The notes under the pieces were generated by a model. It made no database searches. It was not told the DNA's origin and saw only the letters and a list, made by a program, of their open reading frames with translations. The position numbers and the translations under genes are program-made. A DNA stretch of 42,762 bases from JANYJJ01 sp038241115 (GTDB lineage: Bacteria > Pseudomonadota > Gammaproteobacteria > Burkholderiales > Burkholderiaceae_C), in the NCBI GenBank assembly GCA_038241115.1, contig JBBRGA010000010.1:1-42762 (forward strand), written 5' to 3'. Positions 32,235 to 40,878 of the stretch are shown piece after piece; position 1 is the stretch's first letter, and each line of letters opens with the position of its first letter.

Positions 32235-32320
32235 GTGATCACGCGAATCAGCACAGAGTCTGCGCGCATAACCGTGGCGTAAGGGCCGTTCACAATAGGG
32301 TTACGCCAGCGGTAGCCGCT
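32235..32320. promoter_or_regulatory. Cluster of dyad-symmetric sites between aldolase and Crp-like genes
   Basis: Three inverted repeats crowd this divergent promoter region: the palindrome GTGATCAC (32235-32242), TGGCGTAA/TTACGCCA (32275-32282 and 32301-32308, 18-bp spacer), and AGCGG-TAG-CCGCT (32308-32320). The first resembles a Crp half-site core. They are plausible operators for the adjacent Crp/Fnr-family regulator. Confidence 0.5.
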
Positions 32321-32340
32321 GTCACTTCAGGGACAAAACT

Positions 32341-33048
32341 ATGAATAGCCCGGCTCTAACATCGATCGAGAAGTCCAACATCGAGGCAGGTTCTTGGTTC
32401 TCCACACTCTCCCCAGCGCTGCGGCAGGCCATCTTGGCGCGGGCTTTGGTCCGGCGTCTGAGCGACGGCGCGCTGATGAGTTCGCGAGGTGCTCCGGCAG
32501 AAGAGTGGTGTGGCGTGGCCAAAGGCGCAGTGCGTGTCAGTTCGGTGTCGCTTTCGGGCAAACAAATCACGCTGACTTACGTGGAGCCAGGCGTTTGGTT
32601 TGGCGACATTTCACTGTTCGACGGTCTTCCCCGAACCCACGACGCCAATGCCCACGGCGAGACCAGTTTGCTCGTTGTACGCAAGCCCGACTTCAAACAG
32701 TTGCTCAGCCAGCACACCGAGTTATACGAAGCGTTGTTGCGCCTGAACTGTCGGCGTTTGCGCTTGATGTTCGATGTGGTGGAAGACCTCAACACCCGAC
32801 CGCTGGCGTCTCGTTTGGCCAAACAGGTACTGCTTCTGGCGCGCAGTTACGGCATCGCACAGGGCGAAGAAATACGCATCGGTTTGGCATTGGCGCAAGA
32901 AGACTTGGCGCAACTTTTGGGTGCGTCTCGACAACGCGTGAACCAGGAGCTGAAAGGTTTCGAGCGCGACGGCGCTGTACGGATAGAACCGACGCGTTTG
33001 GTGGTGCTGTCGAAAGAAAAATTGCTCGCAATTGCGGAGAAGCAATGA
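32341..33048 (+). CDS. Crp/Fnr-family transcriptional regulator
   Basis: A 235-residue regulator. The N-terminal cyclic-nucleotide-binding-type domain has VEPGVWFGDISLFDGLPRTHDANA; a dimerisation helix follows (residues about 125-150); the C-terminal winged helix is LAQEDLAQLLGASRQRVNQELKGF. The cysteines are few and not arranged as the Fnr iron-sulfur cluster, so oxygen sensing by that route is unlikely. The ligand is unknown. It is divergent from the class II aldolase gene and upstream of the kinase/dehydrogenase pair in the same direction (44 bp gap), so it may regulate both sides. AGGGACAAAACT lies before the ATG. Confidence 0.92.
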   Translation: MNSPALTSIEKSNIEAGSWFSTLSPALRQAILARALVRRLSDGALMSSRGAPAEEWCGVAKGAVRVSSVSLSGKQITLTYVEPGVWFGDISLFDGLPRTHDANAHGETSLLVVRKPDFKQLLSQHTELYEALLRLNCRRLRLMFDVVEDLNTRPLASRLAKQVLLLARSYGIAQGEEIRIGLALAQEDLAQLLGASRQRVNQELKGFERDGAVRIEPTRLVVLSKEKLLAIAEKQ

Positions 33049-33092
33049 TTTTTATAACGTCCACCAAACCCCGCAGACGCTGAAATTCCTCC

Positions 33093-34181
33093 ATGGACGC
33101 ATACACCGGCACCAAAGCCATCTCAGCCCAATACGAGCTTGATTACGACGCGTTGACGGCCCACCTCACAGCGCATCTTGACGGCTTCTCTGGCCCGCTG
33201 AACATGGCGCAGTTCAAAGGCGGACAGTCCAATCCAACGTTCAAGCTGACTACCCCGAAACGTTCATATGTGATGCGCAGCAAGCCCGGTCCGGCCGCGA
33301 AGTTGTTGTCGTCTGCGCATGCCATTGACCGCGAGTACCGCGTCATGAAAGCCCTGCGTGGCAGCAGCGTGCCGGTGCCCGAGATGTATTTATTGTGCGA
33401 AGACGAGACGGTGGTCGGGCGCGCGTTCTACATCATGGAATACGTTGAGGGCCGGGTGCTGTGGAACCAAGCGCTGCCGGACTTTGCGCCAGCCGAGCGC
33501 GCCGCTGTGTACGACGAGATGAACCGCGTGATCGCAGCCCTGCACATGGTGAATGTCGACGCCGTGGGTTTGGCTTCGTTCGGCAAAGCCGGCAATTACT
33601 TCGAGCGCCAAATCGGACGCTGGAGCAAACAGTATTTGGCCTCTGTCGATCACCCGCAGATGCAGCCGATTGCCGAGATGGAACGCTTGATGCAATGGCT
33701 GCCAGAGCACATTCCGGCAAGCGCACGAGATGAGTCCCAGGCAAGTGTTGTGCACGGTGACTTCCGCTTGGACAACATGATGTTTCACCCGACTGAGCAG
33801 CGCGTGATCGGCGTGCTCGATTGGGAGCTGTCTACGGTGGGCCATCCTCTGGCCGACTTCAGTTATCACTGTATGTCGTGGCACATCGCGCCGGGCGCTT
33901 TTCGCGGTATCGGTGGCTTGGACTTGGAAGCGCTGGGCATTCCCAACGAGCAGGCTTATGTAGCCCGGTACTGCGAGAGAACCGGTCGCGCTAACCCGCA
34001 AGCAGTGATGGCAGATTGGAACTTCTACATGGCCTACAACTTGTTCCGCATGGCTGGCATCCTGCAAGGCATCGCCAAGCGCGTTGTGGACGGAACAGCG
34101 TCCAGCGAGCAAGCCAAGCAAGCCGCCTCCGGGGCGCGACCGCTGGCCGAAATGGGCTGGAAGATCGCTCAAAAAAGCTGA
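33093..34181 (+). CDS. Aminoglycoside-phosphotransferase-fold kinase (LvaA / ACAD10-11 N-domain type)
   Basis: A 362-residue kinase of the APH-like family. QFKGGQSNPTFKLTT forms the nucleotide loop; the catalytic loop is VVHGDFRLDNMMFHP and the metal-binding Asp is in GVLDWELSTVGHPLADFSYHC. Relatives include the kinase domain of eukaryotic ACAD10/ACAD11 and bacterial LvaA, which phosphorylate the hydroxyl of 4-hydroxyacyl-CoA. An acyl-CoA dehydrogenase gene follows 58 bp on, the same pair that is fused in ACAD10/11. A small LvaB-like partner is not seen. Antibiotic resistance is unlikely given the context. Confidence 0.88.
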   Translation: MDAYTGTKAISAQYELDYDALTAHLTAHLDGFSGPLNMAQFKGGQSNPTFKLTTPKRSYVMRSKPGPAAKLLSSAHAIDREYRVMKALRGSSVPVPEMYLLCEDETVVGRAFYIMEYVEGRVLWNQALPDFAPAERAAVYDEMNRVIAALHMVNVDAVGLASFGKAGNYFERQIGRWSKQYLASVDHPQMQPIAEMERLMQWLPEHIPASARDESQASVVHGDFRLDNMMFHPTEQRVIGVLDWELSTVGHPLADFSYHCMSWHIAPGAFRGIGGLDLEALGIPNEQAYVARYCERTGRANPQAVMADWNFYMAYNLFRMAGILQGIAKRVVDGTASSEQAKQAASGARPLAEMGWKIAQKS

Positions 34182-34239
34182 CATCGATAAAACAAAAGCA
34201 GCTTCACGAATTCGTCAAACACCACCTCCGAAAGACAAC

Positions 34240-35493
34240 ATGGACTTTAGTTATTCCCCCAAAACCCAAGAACTGCAAGCCCAGTTGCTTCGCTTCATGG
34301 ACGACCACATTCACCCCAACGAGAGCCGCTTCTGGGCTGAGATCGAAAGCAACACCAAGGCAGGCAAGCGTTGGACGCATCTGACGATGATTGACGAGCT
34401 CAAAGTCAAAGCCAAAGCGCAAGGCCTGTGGAACCTGTTCTTGCCGCCGACAGCGGGCGGCGCTCACGCAGCAGCGTCAGCGCACGCCGGCGAGTACGCG
34501 GTGGGTTTGTCCAACCAGGACTACGCGCCGCTGGCCGAAATCATGGGCCGGGTGCCCTGGGCCAGCGAAGTATTCAATTGCTCGGCGCCCGACACCGGCA
34601 ACATGGAAACCATCGTTCGCTACGGAACGGCCGAGCACAAAAAGCGTTGGCTCGAGCCGTTGCTGGCCGGCGAAATGCGCAGTGCCTTTGCGATGACCGA
34701 GCCCGATGTGGCGTCCAGCGACGCGACCAACGTGTCGTCGCGAATCGAGCGAGACGGTGACGACTACGTGATCAACGGGCGCAAATGGTGGATATCCGGC
34801 GCAGGCGATCCGCGCTGCAAGATTTACATCTTTATGGGCAAGTCCAACCCCGATGCACCGCGCCATTCGCAGCAGTCGATGATCTTGGTGCCTGCCGACA
34901 CACCGGGCGTGAAAATCATTCGCCCGCTGCAAGTGTTTGGCTACGACGACGCGCCGCACGGCCACTGCGAAATCACGTTTGAGAACGTCCGCGTGCCGGC
35001 CAGCAACATGCTGCTCGGCGAAGGTCGTGGTTTCGAAATTGCCCAAGGCCGCCTGGGGCCAGGACGCATACACCACTGCATGCGCCTGGTGGGATTGGCC
35101 GAACGCTCGCTCGAGCTGATGTGCCGGCGCGCCACCGCGCGCGTTGCGTTCGGTAAAACCGTCGCGTCGCAAACCGTGACCCAAGAACGCATCGCAGAGG
35201 CGCGCTGCATGATCGACCAGGCGCGTTTGCTCACTCTCAAAGCGGCTTGGATGATGGACGTGGCAGGCAACAAAACCGCCAAAGCAGAAATTGCGATGAT
35301 CAAAGTGGTCGCGCCACAAATGGCATGCAAGGTGATCGACTGGGCCATGCAGGTCCATGGTGGCGGAGGCATGTGCGAGGACTTCCCGCTGGCTTATTTC
35401 TACACCATGGCCCGCACGCTGCGCTTCGCAGACGGCCCGGATGAGGTTCACCGCAATTCGATTGCCAAATTGGAGTTGGGCAAGTACGCCTGA
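34240..35493 (+). CDS. Acyl-CoA dehydrogenase (LvaC / ACAD10-11 type)
   Basis: A 417-residue FAD-dependent acyl-CoA dehydrogenase. FAMTEPDVASSDATNV and KWWISGAGDP are the flavin-binding signatures; the C-terminal QVHGGGGMCEDFPLAYFYTMARTL and RFADGPDEVHRNSIAKLEL are typical of the ACAD10/11 group. The usual catalytic Glu position appears as Asp in ADGPDEVHR. Paired with the kinase before it, it may act on 4-phosphoacyl-CoA intermediates and thereby move 4-hydroxy fatty acids into beta-oxidation (inference from the Lva and ACAD10/11 systems). I start at ATG 34240; the frame is open further up into the kinase gene. A strong terminator follows. Confidence 0.93.
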   Translation: MDFSYSPKTQELQAQLLRFMDDHIHPNESRFWAEIESNTKAGKRWTHLTMIDELKVKAKAQGLWNLFLPPTAGGAHAAASAHAGEYAVGLSNQDYAPLAEIMGRVPWASEVFNCSAPDTGNMETIVRYGTAEHKKRWLEPLLAGEMRSAFAMTEPDVASSDATNVSSRIERDGDDYVINGRKWWISGAGDPRCKIYIFMGKSNPDAPRHSQQSMILVPADTPGVKIIRPLQVFGYDDAPHGHCEITFENVRVPASNMLLGEGRGFEIAQGRLGPGRIHHCMRLVGLAERSLELMCRRATARVAFGKTVASQTVTQERIAEARCMIDQARLLTLKAAWMMDVAGNKTAKAEIAMIKVVAPQMACKVIDWAMQVHGGGGMCEDFPLAYFYTMARTLRFADGPDEVHRNSIAKLELGKYA

Positions 35494-35544
35494 AATTCTC
35501 GCGTAGCCCTCACCAAGGCCAACTGCAGTTCAAGTTCCTTGCTC

Positions 35545-35579
35545 AAACTGTCTGCGCTTCACAGCGCAGACAGTTTTTT
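35545..35579. terminator. Strong intrinsic terminator between convergent genes
   Basis: A perfect 13-bp stem, AAACTGTCTGCGC with GCGCAGACAGTTT, has a 6-base loop (TTCACA) and a T-tract on the plus strand. It ends transcription of the acyl-CoA dehydrogenase gene. The stop codon of the facing hypothetical gene lies right at its edge, so it may serve that gene too, though its T-tract on the minus strand is only three bases. Confidence 0.93.
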
Positions 35580-36345
35580 ACTTTTTTGACCCGACATCAC
35601 TTTGCCAAGCGGTGTTCAGTGGTGCCAGCGAGTCAGTCGCAGCAGACGTCGAACTTTCCGCGCCATCGAGGCCGCTTACAGACACTCGCAATGCTGCTGT
35701 GCAAGCAGTCACAAAAAGTTTGCTCATCGCGTTGAGCAGCGCGGCCTTGGGTTCTGGCAGCGCCATTCGCATGTAGACACGGCCACGCAAAGTCATCAAA
35801 ACCCAAGGCATTTCTTTGGGCAGAACGCTGGCATGGGCAAGCACCAACGCCTCCGCCAATTCGCCGTTTAGCCAAGACTCCGCCTGCGAAGGCGAGCTCG
35901 ACAACGCCGCAAAGTGAGGTCTCAGAACCCGTTGCGTCGCCAATTCGGATTGCGGGAACATGGTCACCCAACGCATCTCTTCTGACGTGCTGACGTCCAC
36001 CTGGGTTTGATTGACCTCGGTGTATCTCTCGAAAGACTCCCGCTCCAAACTCTCGAGCAAGGACCGGTTCAAAACCAGCATTTGCAGGCCGCTGGGCAGT
36101 TGCAACTCCATGCGAAAGCGCAACTCATGGCCCTGAATGTAGGTGCGCTGCGATGGGCCCCACTCCAAGCGCCACGGTTGAGCACTGAGCCCGGCGTCAA
36201 TCACAAATCCATCGCCTTCGCGTGTGCACTTGAAGGTGTGACGGCTGAGTTCTGCCCACGCAGCAGCGTCTTTCCAAATGTTGGCGACCACAGCAGGCCG
36301 CACGGGGCGCTGTGGTTTGAACCAACGCCGAAAGGCTTCTAGCAT
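35578..36345 (-). CDS. Hypothetical protein
   Basis: A 255-residue soluble protein I do not recognise. It starts with a basic helix (MLEAFRRWFKPQRPVRP) and has mixed alpha/beta composition, with WRLEWGPSQRTYIQGHELRFRMEL and PKEMPWVLMTLRGRVYMRMALPEPK as the more structured parts and a Ser/Ala-rich tail. No signal peptide, TM helix or catalytic motif is evident. The frame runs open far upstream, but ATG 36345 begins the part with normal composition. It is divergent from the broken glutathione transferase gene, with 192 bp between and no other gene in that space. Confidence 0.7.
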   Translation of the reverse strand: MLEAFRRWFKPQRPVRPAVVANIWKDAAAWAELSRHTFKCTREGDGFVIDAGLSAQPWRLEWGPSQRTYIQGHELRFRMELQLPSGLQMLVLNRSLLESLERESFERYTEVNQTQVDVSTSEEMRWVTMFPQSELATQRVLRPHFAALSSSPSQAESWLNGELAEALVLAHASVLPKEMPWVLMTLRGRVYMRMALPEPKAALLNAMSKLFVTACTAALRVSVSGLDGAESSTSAATDSLAPLNTAWQSDVGSKK

Positions 36346-36537
36346 GGCAGGGTGGTGTGAATGAGGGTGATTGCAGGGCTCCAATGTTTGCGCGAAGCTG
36401 TGGAAGATTTTTTGCGTGGCTGTGTGAGAGTTTGCCTGCGTGATTCCCCGCCGGTGGCGTCGAGGACCATCTCCCACAAAACAAATCGTGCCGTGCGACC
36501 CGGCCACGCCGCTTCTATCCCCAACTTCAGGAGCAAC

Positions 36538-37079
36538 GTGACCACAAAGAATGACGCTGACCAAGGCATCCTCGAAGTGTATTCGTGGCCCACGCTCAAC
36601 GGGCACCCGGTTCACGCCATGTTGGAGGAATGCGGGCTGCCCTACCGTGCAATACCTATCGACATCAGTGCGGGCGATCCATTCAAGCCTGACGTCTTGC
36701 GCATCAGCCCGAACAACAAAAATCCCCCATCGTTGATCGGAATGGGCCCGACGGCCAACCGATATCGCTGTTTGAGTCGGGTGCCATCCTGCTTTACCTG
36801 GCGTCCAAGACATCCGGGTTTTTACCCGCTGACAACACGAGTGAGCGATTTGAAGTTCTGCAGTGGTTGATGTTCCAAATGGGCGGTGTGGGCCCCGTGC
36901 CGGGTCAAGCGCATCACTTCAAAATTTATGCGCCAGAGAAAATCACGCATGCCTGCGACCGGTACACCAACGAGGCCAAGCGCTTGCACGGCGTCATGAA
37001 CACCCGATTGGCTAAAAGCAAATACATCGGTGGTGTGGAATACAGCATTGTCGACATCGCCATGTTGCCGACGCACTGA
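36538..37079 (+). pseudogene. Glutathione S-transferase (YfcG/YghU-like), frameshifted and truncated
   Basis: A GTG with AGGAGCAAC before it starts a Nu-class GST-like frame: LEVYSWPTLNGHPVHAMLEE, then VLRISPNNKNP. At a run of five C (36724-36728) the frame is lost; one base too few is present, and the expected text continues in another frame as IVDRNGPDGQPISLFESGAILLYLASKT, FQMGGVGPVPGQAHHF and VEYSIVDIA. It then stops at TGA 37077-37079, about 60 residues short of E. coli YfcG (215 residues), right beside the 3' end of sixA. The single-base slip could be a sequencing error; the missing C-terminal helices cannot be explained that way. Confidence 0.85.
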
Positions 37080-37088
37080 GGCTTGCGA

Positions 37089-37574
37089 TCAGAGATAGTC
37101 TGGCCCTTGAACGATCTGCAAAACGACCTGAGCCGTGCCTTCGCGGTCGCGCTCTCTGATCCGATTGCGCAGCCACCAAACCGCGCCCTTTTTAATGGCC
37201 CATGGTTGTTGACTGCCGCACAGCAGTTGCGCCGCCGCCAAACCCAGTACAGGTTGGTGGCCAACGATCAAAACCGGCTCGTTGCTGTCGGGCCATCTCG
37301 CCACTTCCAGCAACTGATCAACACCCGACGAGGGCGACAGGCTGGCCACGGTTTTGAATTGCCTGTCCAGTGCTTTTGCGGTTTGCTGTGCCCGCCTGGC
37401 GGGACTGACAAGAATCCGCGTGGAATGCGCCAAGCGCTGGTTCAGCCATTCGGCCATGCGGTGGGCTTGGCGCTCGCCCTTGGCAGTGAGTGCGCGGTCA
37501 AGGTCCGCCGATTCGCTGAACTTTTCTAACGGCAGCTCGAAGGCCTCGGCGTGTCGCCACAGGATGATGTCCAT
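37089..37574 (-). CDS. sixA: Phosphohistidine phosphatase SixA
   Basis: A 161-residue histidine phosphatase. The catalytic RH is in IILWRHAEAFE (family motif RHG/RHA), and the second His is in VLIVGHQPVLG; SPARRAQQTAKAL is the arginine-bearing segment. SixA removes phosphate from phosphohistidine on phosphotransfer proteins (in E. coli, ArcB and PtsO). It lies 27 bp downstream of ppk, an arrangement common in beta-proteobacteria, so they are co-transcribed. Its 3' end is 10 bp from the truncated GST. Confidence 0.92.
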   Translation of the reverse strand: MDIILWRHAEAFELPLEKFSESADLDRALTAKGERQAHRMAEWLNQRLAHSTRILVSPARRAQQTAKALDRQFKTVASLSPSSGVDQLLEVARWPDSNEPVLIVGHQPVLGLAAAQLLCGSQQPWAIKKGAVWWLRNRIRERDREGTAQVVLQIVQGPDYL

Positions 37575-37601
37575 GCGCTGCCCTTTTTTGATGTGCAGTT
37601 C

Positions 37602-39797
37602 TCAATGCAACTTCGTGTAGCGCTGGATCAAAGCTTGCTGCGCGCTGGCGCCTTGGCCCGCCACGCGCTCGTAACGACCCGTCGGTTGCTGCAGCCACGC
37701 GTCCGACGTGTCGAACAAACAGGGCACCAGGCATTCATCGATCACGCGTTGGCGCAGGCTCGCATCCAGCACTGGCCAGGCCACTTCGATGCGACGAAAC
37801 ATGTTGCGACTCATCCAGTCGGCGCTCGATAAAAACAGGGCTTCGTCGGCGTCAGTGTGGCCCCAGCGAAAGTAAATCACCCGCGAGTGCTCGAGAAAAC
37901 GACCCACAACCGAGCGCACTCGAATGCGGTCGGTCACGCCGGTGATGCCGGGCGGCAGCATGCAGGCACCGCGCACGATGAGATCGATGTCGACGCCGGC
38001 CTGACCCGCGCGAATCAGGCCTTCGATCAAGGCGGGATCCGTCAGCGCGTTGACCTTGACGATGATGCGCGCCGGCTGCTTGCTGCGAGCGGCCTCTGCG
38101 ACGCGGTCGATGTACTGCAGCATTTTTTTGTGCAGCGTAAACGGCGCTTGCATCAGCGCGCGCAGCGGCTGCGTCTTGCCCAAGCTGGCCAGTTGCATGA
38201 ACACCGCGTCGGCGTCGGCCGTGAGTTGCTTGTCGGCAGTCAGGTAACCGATATCGGTGTAGAGCCGGGCACTTTTTGGGTTGTAGTTGCCGGTCGATAA
38301 ATGCGCGTACCGGCGCAGACGGGTGCTGCCGTCACTGCTCTTGATTTCGCGCCGCGTGACCAACAGCAACTTCGCGTGGGTTTTCAAGCCGACGACGCCG
38401 TAGACCACTTGCGCGCCGACAGCCTCGAGACGTTCCGCCCAATTGATGTTGGCCTCTTCGTCAAAACGCGCCTTCAGTTCGACGACGCACATCACTTCTT
38501 TGCCGCGCCGCGCTGCTTCGATCAGCAAGTCCATCAACGGCGATTCGCTGCCCGTGCGGTAGATGGTTTGCTTGATGGCCAACACATCGGGATCATTGAC
38601 CGCTTCGCGCAAAAACTGGATCACCGGGTCGAACGACTCGAACGGGTGGTGCAGCAACACGTCGCCCCGGCGCAGCGTGGCAAAAATGGATTTTTCCCGC
38701 GGCAATCGCGCTTCGGGCCACAGTGGCTCATGCGGGGTGAAACGCAGCATCGGCGGCTCGGCGTGCTCATCGGCCTGGTCGATCAGCTGGTTCAAACGCA
38801 CCAGATTGACGGGGCCGTTCACGCGGTACAGCGCCGCCTCAGGCAGGTCGAATTGCTGCAATAAAAAATCGGCCAGCTCCAAGGGGCAGGTGTTGACGAC
38901 CTCCAGTCGAACCGCCTGCCCGTAGTGGCGCGTGGTCAGGCCGCTGCGCAGCGCTTGCCGCAGGTTGGTGAGGTCGTCCTCGTCGACCTCCAGATCGGAA
39001 TCGCGAGTGACGCGAAACTGCGAAAACGCTTGCACTTCGCGGCCCGGAAACAGTTCGGCCAGATGCGCGCGGATCACGCTGGTGAGCAGCACAAAGCCTT
39101 GGCAACCGGGCGTGAGTGCTTGCGGCAAGCGGATCACCCGTGGCAACACCCGAGGCACCTTGACGATGGCGGTGCTGTTTTCGCGGCCAAAGGCGTCTTT
39201 GCCGCTGAGGCGCACGATGAAGTTGAGCGACTTGTTGGCCACCTGCGGAAACGGATGTGCCGGATCCAAGCCGACCGGCACCAAAAGTGGCCTGACCTGC
39301 GCTTCAAAAAACTGACTCACGAAGCGGCTCTGCGCTTCGTCGCGGTCGGCGTGGTTGAGGATGACGATGCCGCTGCGCTGCAACAACGGCATGACCTCGT
39401 CATTGAAAGCTGCGTACTGCTCGTCAATGATGGCGTGGGCCTCGGCGGCCACCACCGCCAATTCACGCAGCGATGCACCCGAGCCGGGTTGACGCAGCGA
39501 CTCGATGTAGTCCGCAAATCGCACCTCGAAAAACTCGTCCATGTTGCTGGAAACGATGCAGATGTAGCGCAGTCGCTCGAGCAAGGGCACGTCGTCGCGG
39601 TGTGCCTGCGCGAGCACGCGCCGATTGAACTCCAGCATCGCGCGCTCACGGCTGAGCAGTTGCGGCATCTCTTGAGTCGCTGCTGGAGTCACCGCCTGCG
39701 CCGCCACCTGCGTCACTGCGAGCGTCGTCACTTTGCCGGCTGCCTTGACCGTCTCCTTGGGCGCTGCGGCTGTGGCGGTGTTGGGTTCTAAGCTCAT
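37602..39797 (-). CDS. ppk: Polyphosphate kinase 1
   Basis: A 731-residue enzyme that builds inorganic polyphosphate from ATP. LLSRERAMLEFNRRVLAQA and SSNMDEFFEVRF open the N and head domains; the autophosphorylated histidine is His499 in HLSTGNYNPKSARLYTD; the second catalytic block is RVRSVVGRFLEHSRVIYF. The first 45 residues are an Ala/Thr/Val-rich extension not needed for the fold; no internal Met is better placed than 39797 until MPQLLSRERAML. It forms an operon with sixA and is divergent, across about 136 bp, from the gene before recJ. Confidence 0.96.
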   Translation of the reverse strand: MSLEPNTATAAAPKETVKAAGKVTTLAVTQVAAQAVTPAATQEMPQLLSRERAMLEFNRRVLAQAHRDDVPLLERLRYICIVSSNMDEFFEVRFADYIESLRQPGSGASLRELAVVAAEAHAIIDEQYAAFNDEVMPLLQRSGIVILNHADRDEAQSRFVSQFFEAQVRPLLVPVGLDPAHPFPQVANKSLNFIVRLSGKDAFGRENSTAIVKVPRVLPRVIRLPQALTPGCQGFVLLTSVIRAHLAELFPGREVQAFSQFRVTRDSDLEVDEDDLTNLRQALRSGLTTRHYGQAVRLEVVNTCPLELADFLLQQFDLPEAALYRVNGPVNLVRLNQLIDQADEHAEPPMLRFTPHEPLWPEARLPREKSIFATLRRGDVLLHHPFESFDPVIQFLREAVNDPDVLAIKQTIYRTGSESPLMDLLIEAARRGKEVMCVVELKARFDEEANINWAERLEAVGAQVVYGVVGLKTHAKLLLVTRREIKSSDGSTRLRRYAHLSTGNYNPKSARLYTDIGYLTADKQLTADADAVFMQLASLGKTQPLRALMQAPFTLHKKMLQYIDRVAEAARSKQPARIIVKVNALTDPALIEGLIRAGQAGVDIDLIVRGACMLPPGITGVTDRIRVRSVVGRFLEHSRVIYFRWGHTDADEALFLSSADWMSRNMFRRIEVAWPVLDASLRQRVIDECLVPCLFDTSDAWLQQPTGRYERVAGQGASAQQALIQRYTKLH

Positions 39798-39933
39798 TGT
39801 TTGAGTTTATGAAGCTTTTGTGTCGGTTGAGTGAATCGCGTGCACCGCCAATCGGAAAGTCGCGCCAGCAGCTGAGCCGTGGCTGTCGACGCAGCAGGTC
39901 GTGGAATAGATCGATCAACCGGATAATTCGTCG

Positions 39934-40878
39934 ATGCACCTATTGATTCCATTTGCGTCGGGTTTGTCACCGGCCGCCGTCCACACTTTGGGCACCTTGA
40001 GCTTGCCCAATTTGGTCAGACTTTTGCCCCGTTTGAGCGCCACCGCGAAAATCGGCGGCGATGAATACAGCTTCAGCGCGCCGCACGAAACGGCCATCGC
40101 CAGCGCCTGGGGTTGGCAAGGCAGCGATGGCGCTCTGCCTTGGGCAGCGCGCCAAGCGCAGGCAGACGGCGTGGTTGTGGGCGACGCCGCCTGGGGCTTG
40201 CTGACCCCGGCGCACTGGCACTTGGGGCGCGACCACATCACCATGGCGAACCCGCAAGCGCTGAAGTTGAGTGAGCACGAATCGAAAAATTTACTTGAGA
40301 CGCTGCGCCCGCTTTTTGCTGACGACGGCTGGACACTGCACTGGGGCGCGGCCGACCGCTGGTACGCCTCACACGCCAGCCTTGCCGATTTGAGTTGCGC
40401 CTCGCTCGACCGCGTGACGGGCCGCAACGTCGATCTGTGGCTGCCCAACACGTCGCAGGTCAAAACCATCAGACGCCTGCAAAGCGAGGCGCAAATGCTG
40501 CTTTACGCCCACCCGCTGTTTGACGACAGGCAGGCGCGCGGCGAGCTGCCTGTGAATTCGTTTTGGCTCAGTGGCTGCGGTGTTCATCAGGTCATTTCCA
40601 CACCCGCAGGCAACGCCGCAGCCCTGCAAATTGACGACCGCCTGCGTGCACCCTTGCTCGCCGAGGACTGGGCCAGCTGGGCCGAATCTTGGGCGGCGTT
40701 AGACGCAAGCGCGATGGCTGATTTGCTGCAAAGGAGCCAACACGGAGAAGGGGTGTCGCTGACGCTGTGCGGCGAGCGCTTTTCACAACGCTTTGACAGC
40801 GCACCGCAAACGCTGTGGCGACGCGTCAGCCGCGCTTGGCAAAGCGTGGCCGCGGCCCCTGTGTTGGAGGCGTTGTGA
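39934..40878 (+). CDS. Conserved hypothetical protein upstream of recJ
   Basis: A 314-residue protein. Proteins of this kind occur next to recJ in Burkholderiales and are sometimes labelled as phosphoglycerate mutase-like, but I see no catalytic motif that proves it. Visible landmarks are HLLIPFASGLSP, WGLLTPAHWHLGRDH, DGWTLHWGAADRWY, DLWLPN and PVNSFWLSGCGV; it has many Trp and His. No signal peptide or TM is present. Its stop overlaps the recJ GTG as GTGA, so the two are translated together. Confidence 0.82.
   Translation: MHLLIPFASGLSPAAVHTLGTLSLPNLVRLLPRLSATAKIGGDEYSFSAPHETAIASAWGWQGSDGALPWAARQAQADGVVVGDAAWGLLTPAHWHLGRDHITMANPQALKLSEHESKNLLETLRPLFADDGWTLHWGAADRWYASHASLADLSCASLDRVTGRNVDLWLPNTSQVKTIRRLQSEAQMLLYAHPLFDDRQARGELPVNSFWLSGCGVHQVISTPAGNAAALQIDDRLRAPLLAEDWASWAESWAALDASAMADLLQRSQHGEGVSLTLCGERFSQRFDSAPQTLWRRVSRAWQSVAAAPVLEAL

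Noticed and set aside
33093..34181. Aminoglycoside resistance kinase
   Set aside because: The fold is shared, but the neighbouring acyl-CoA dehydrogenase and the LvaA/ACAD10-like motifs point to acyl-CoA metabolism.
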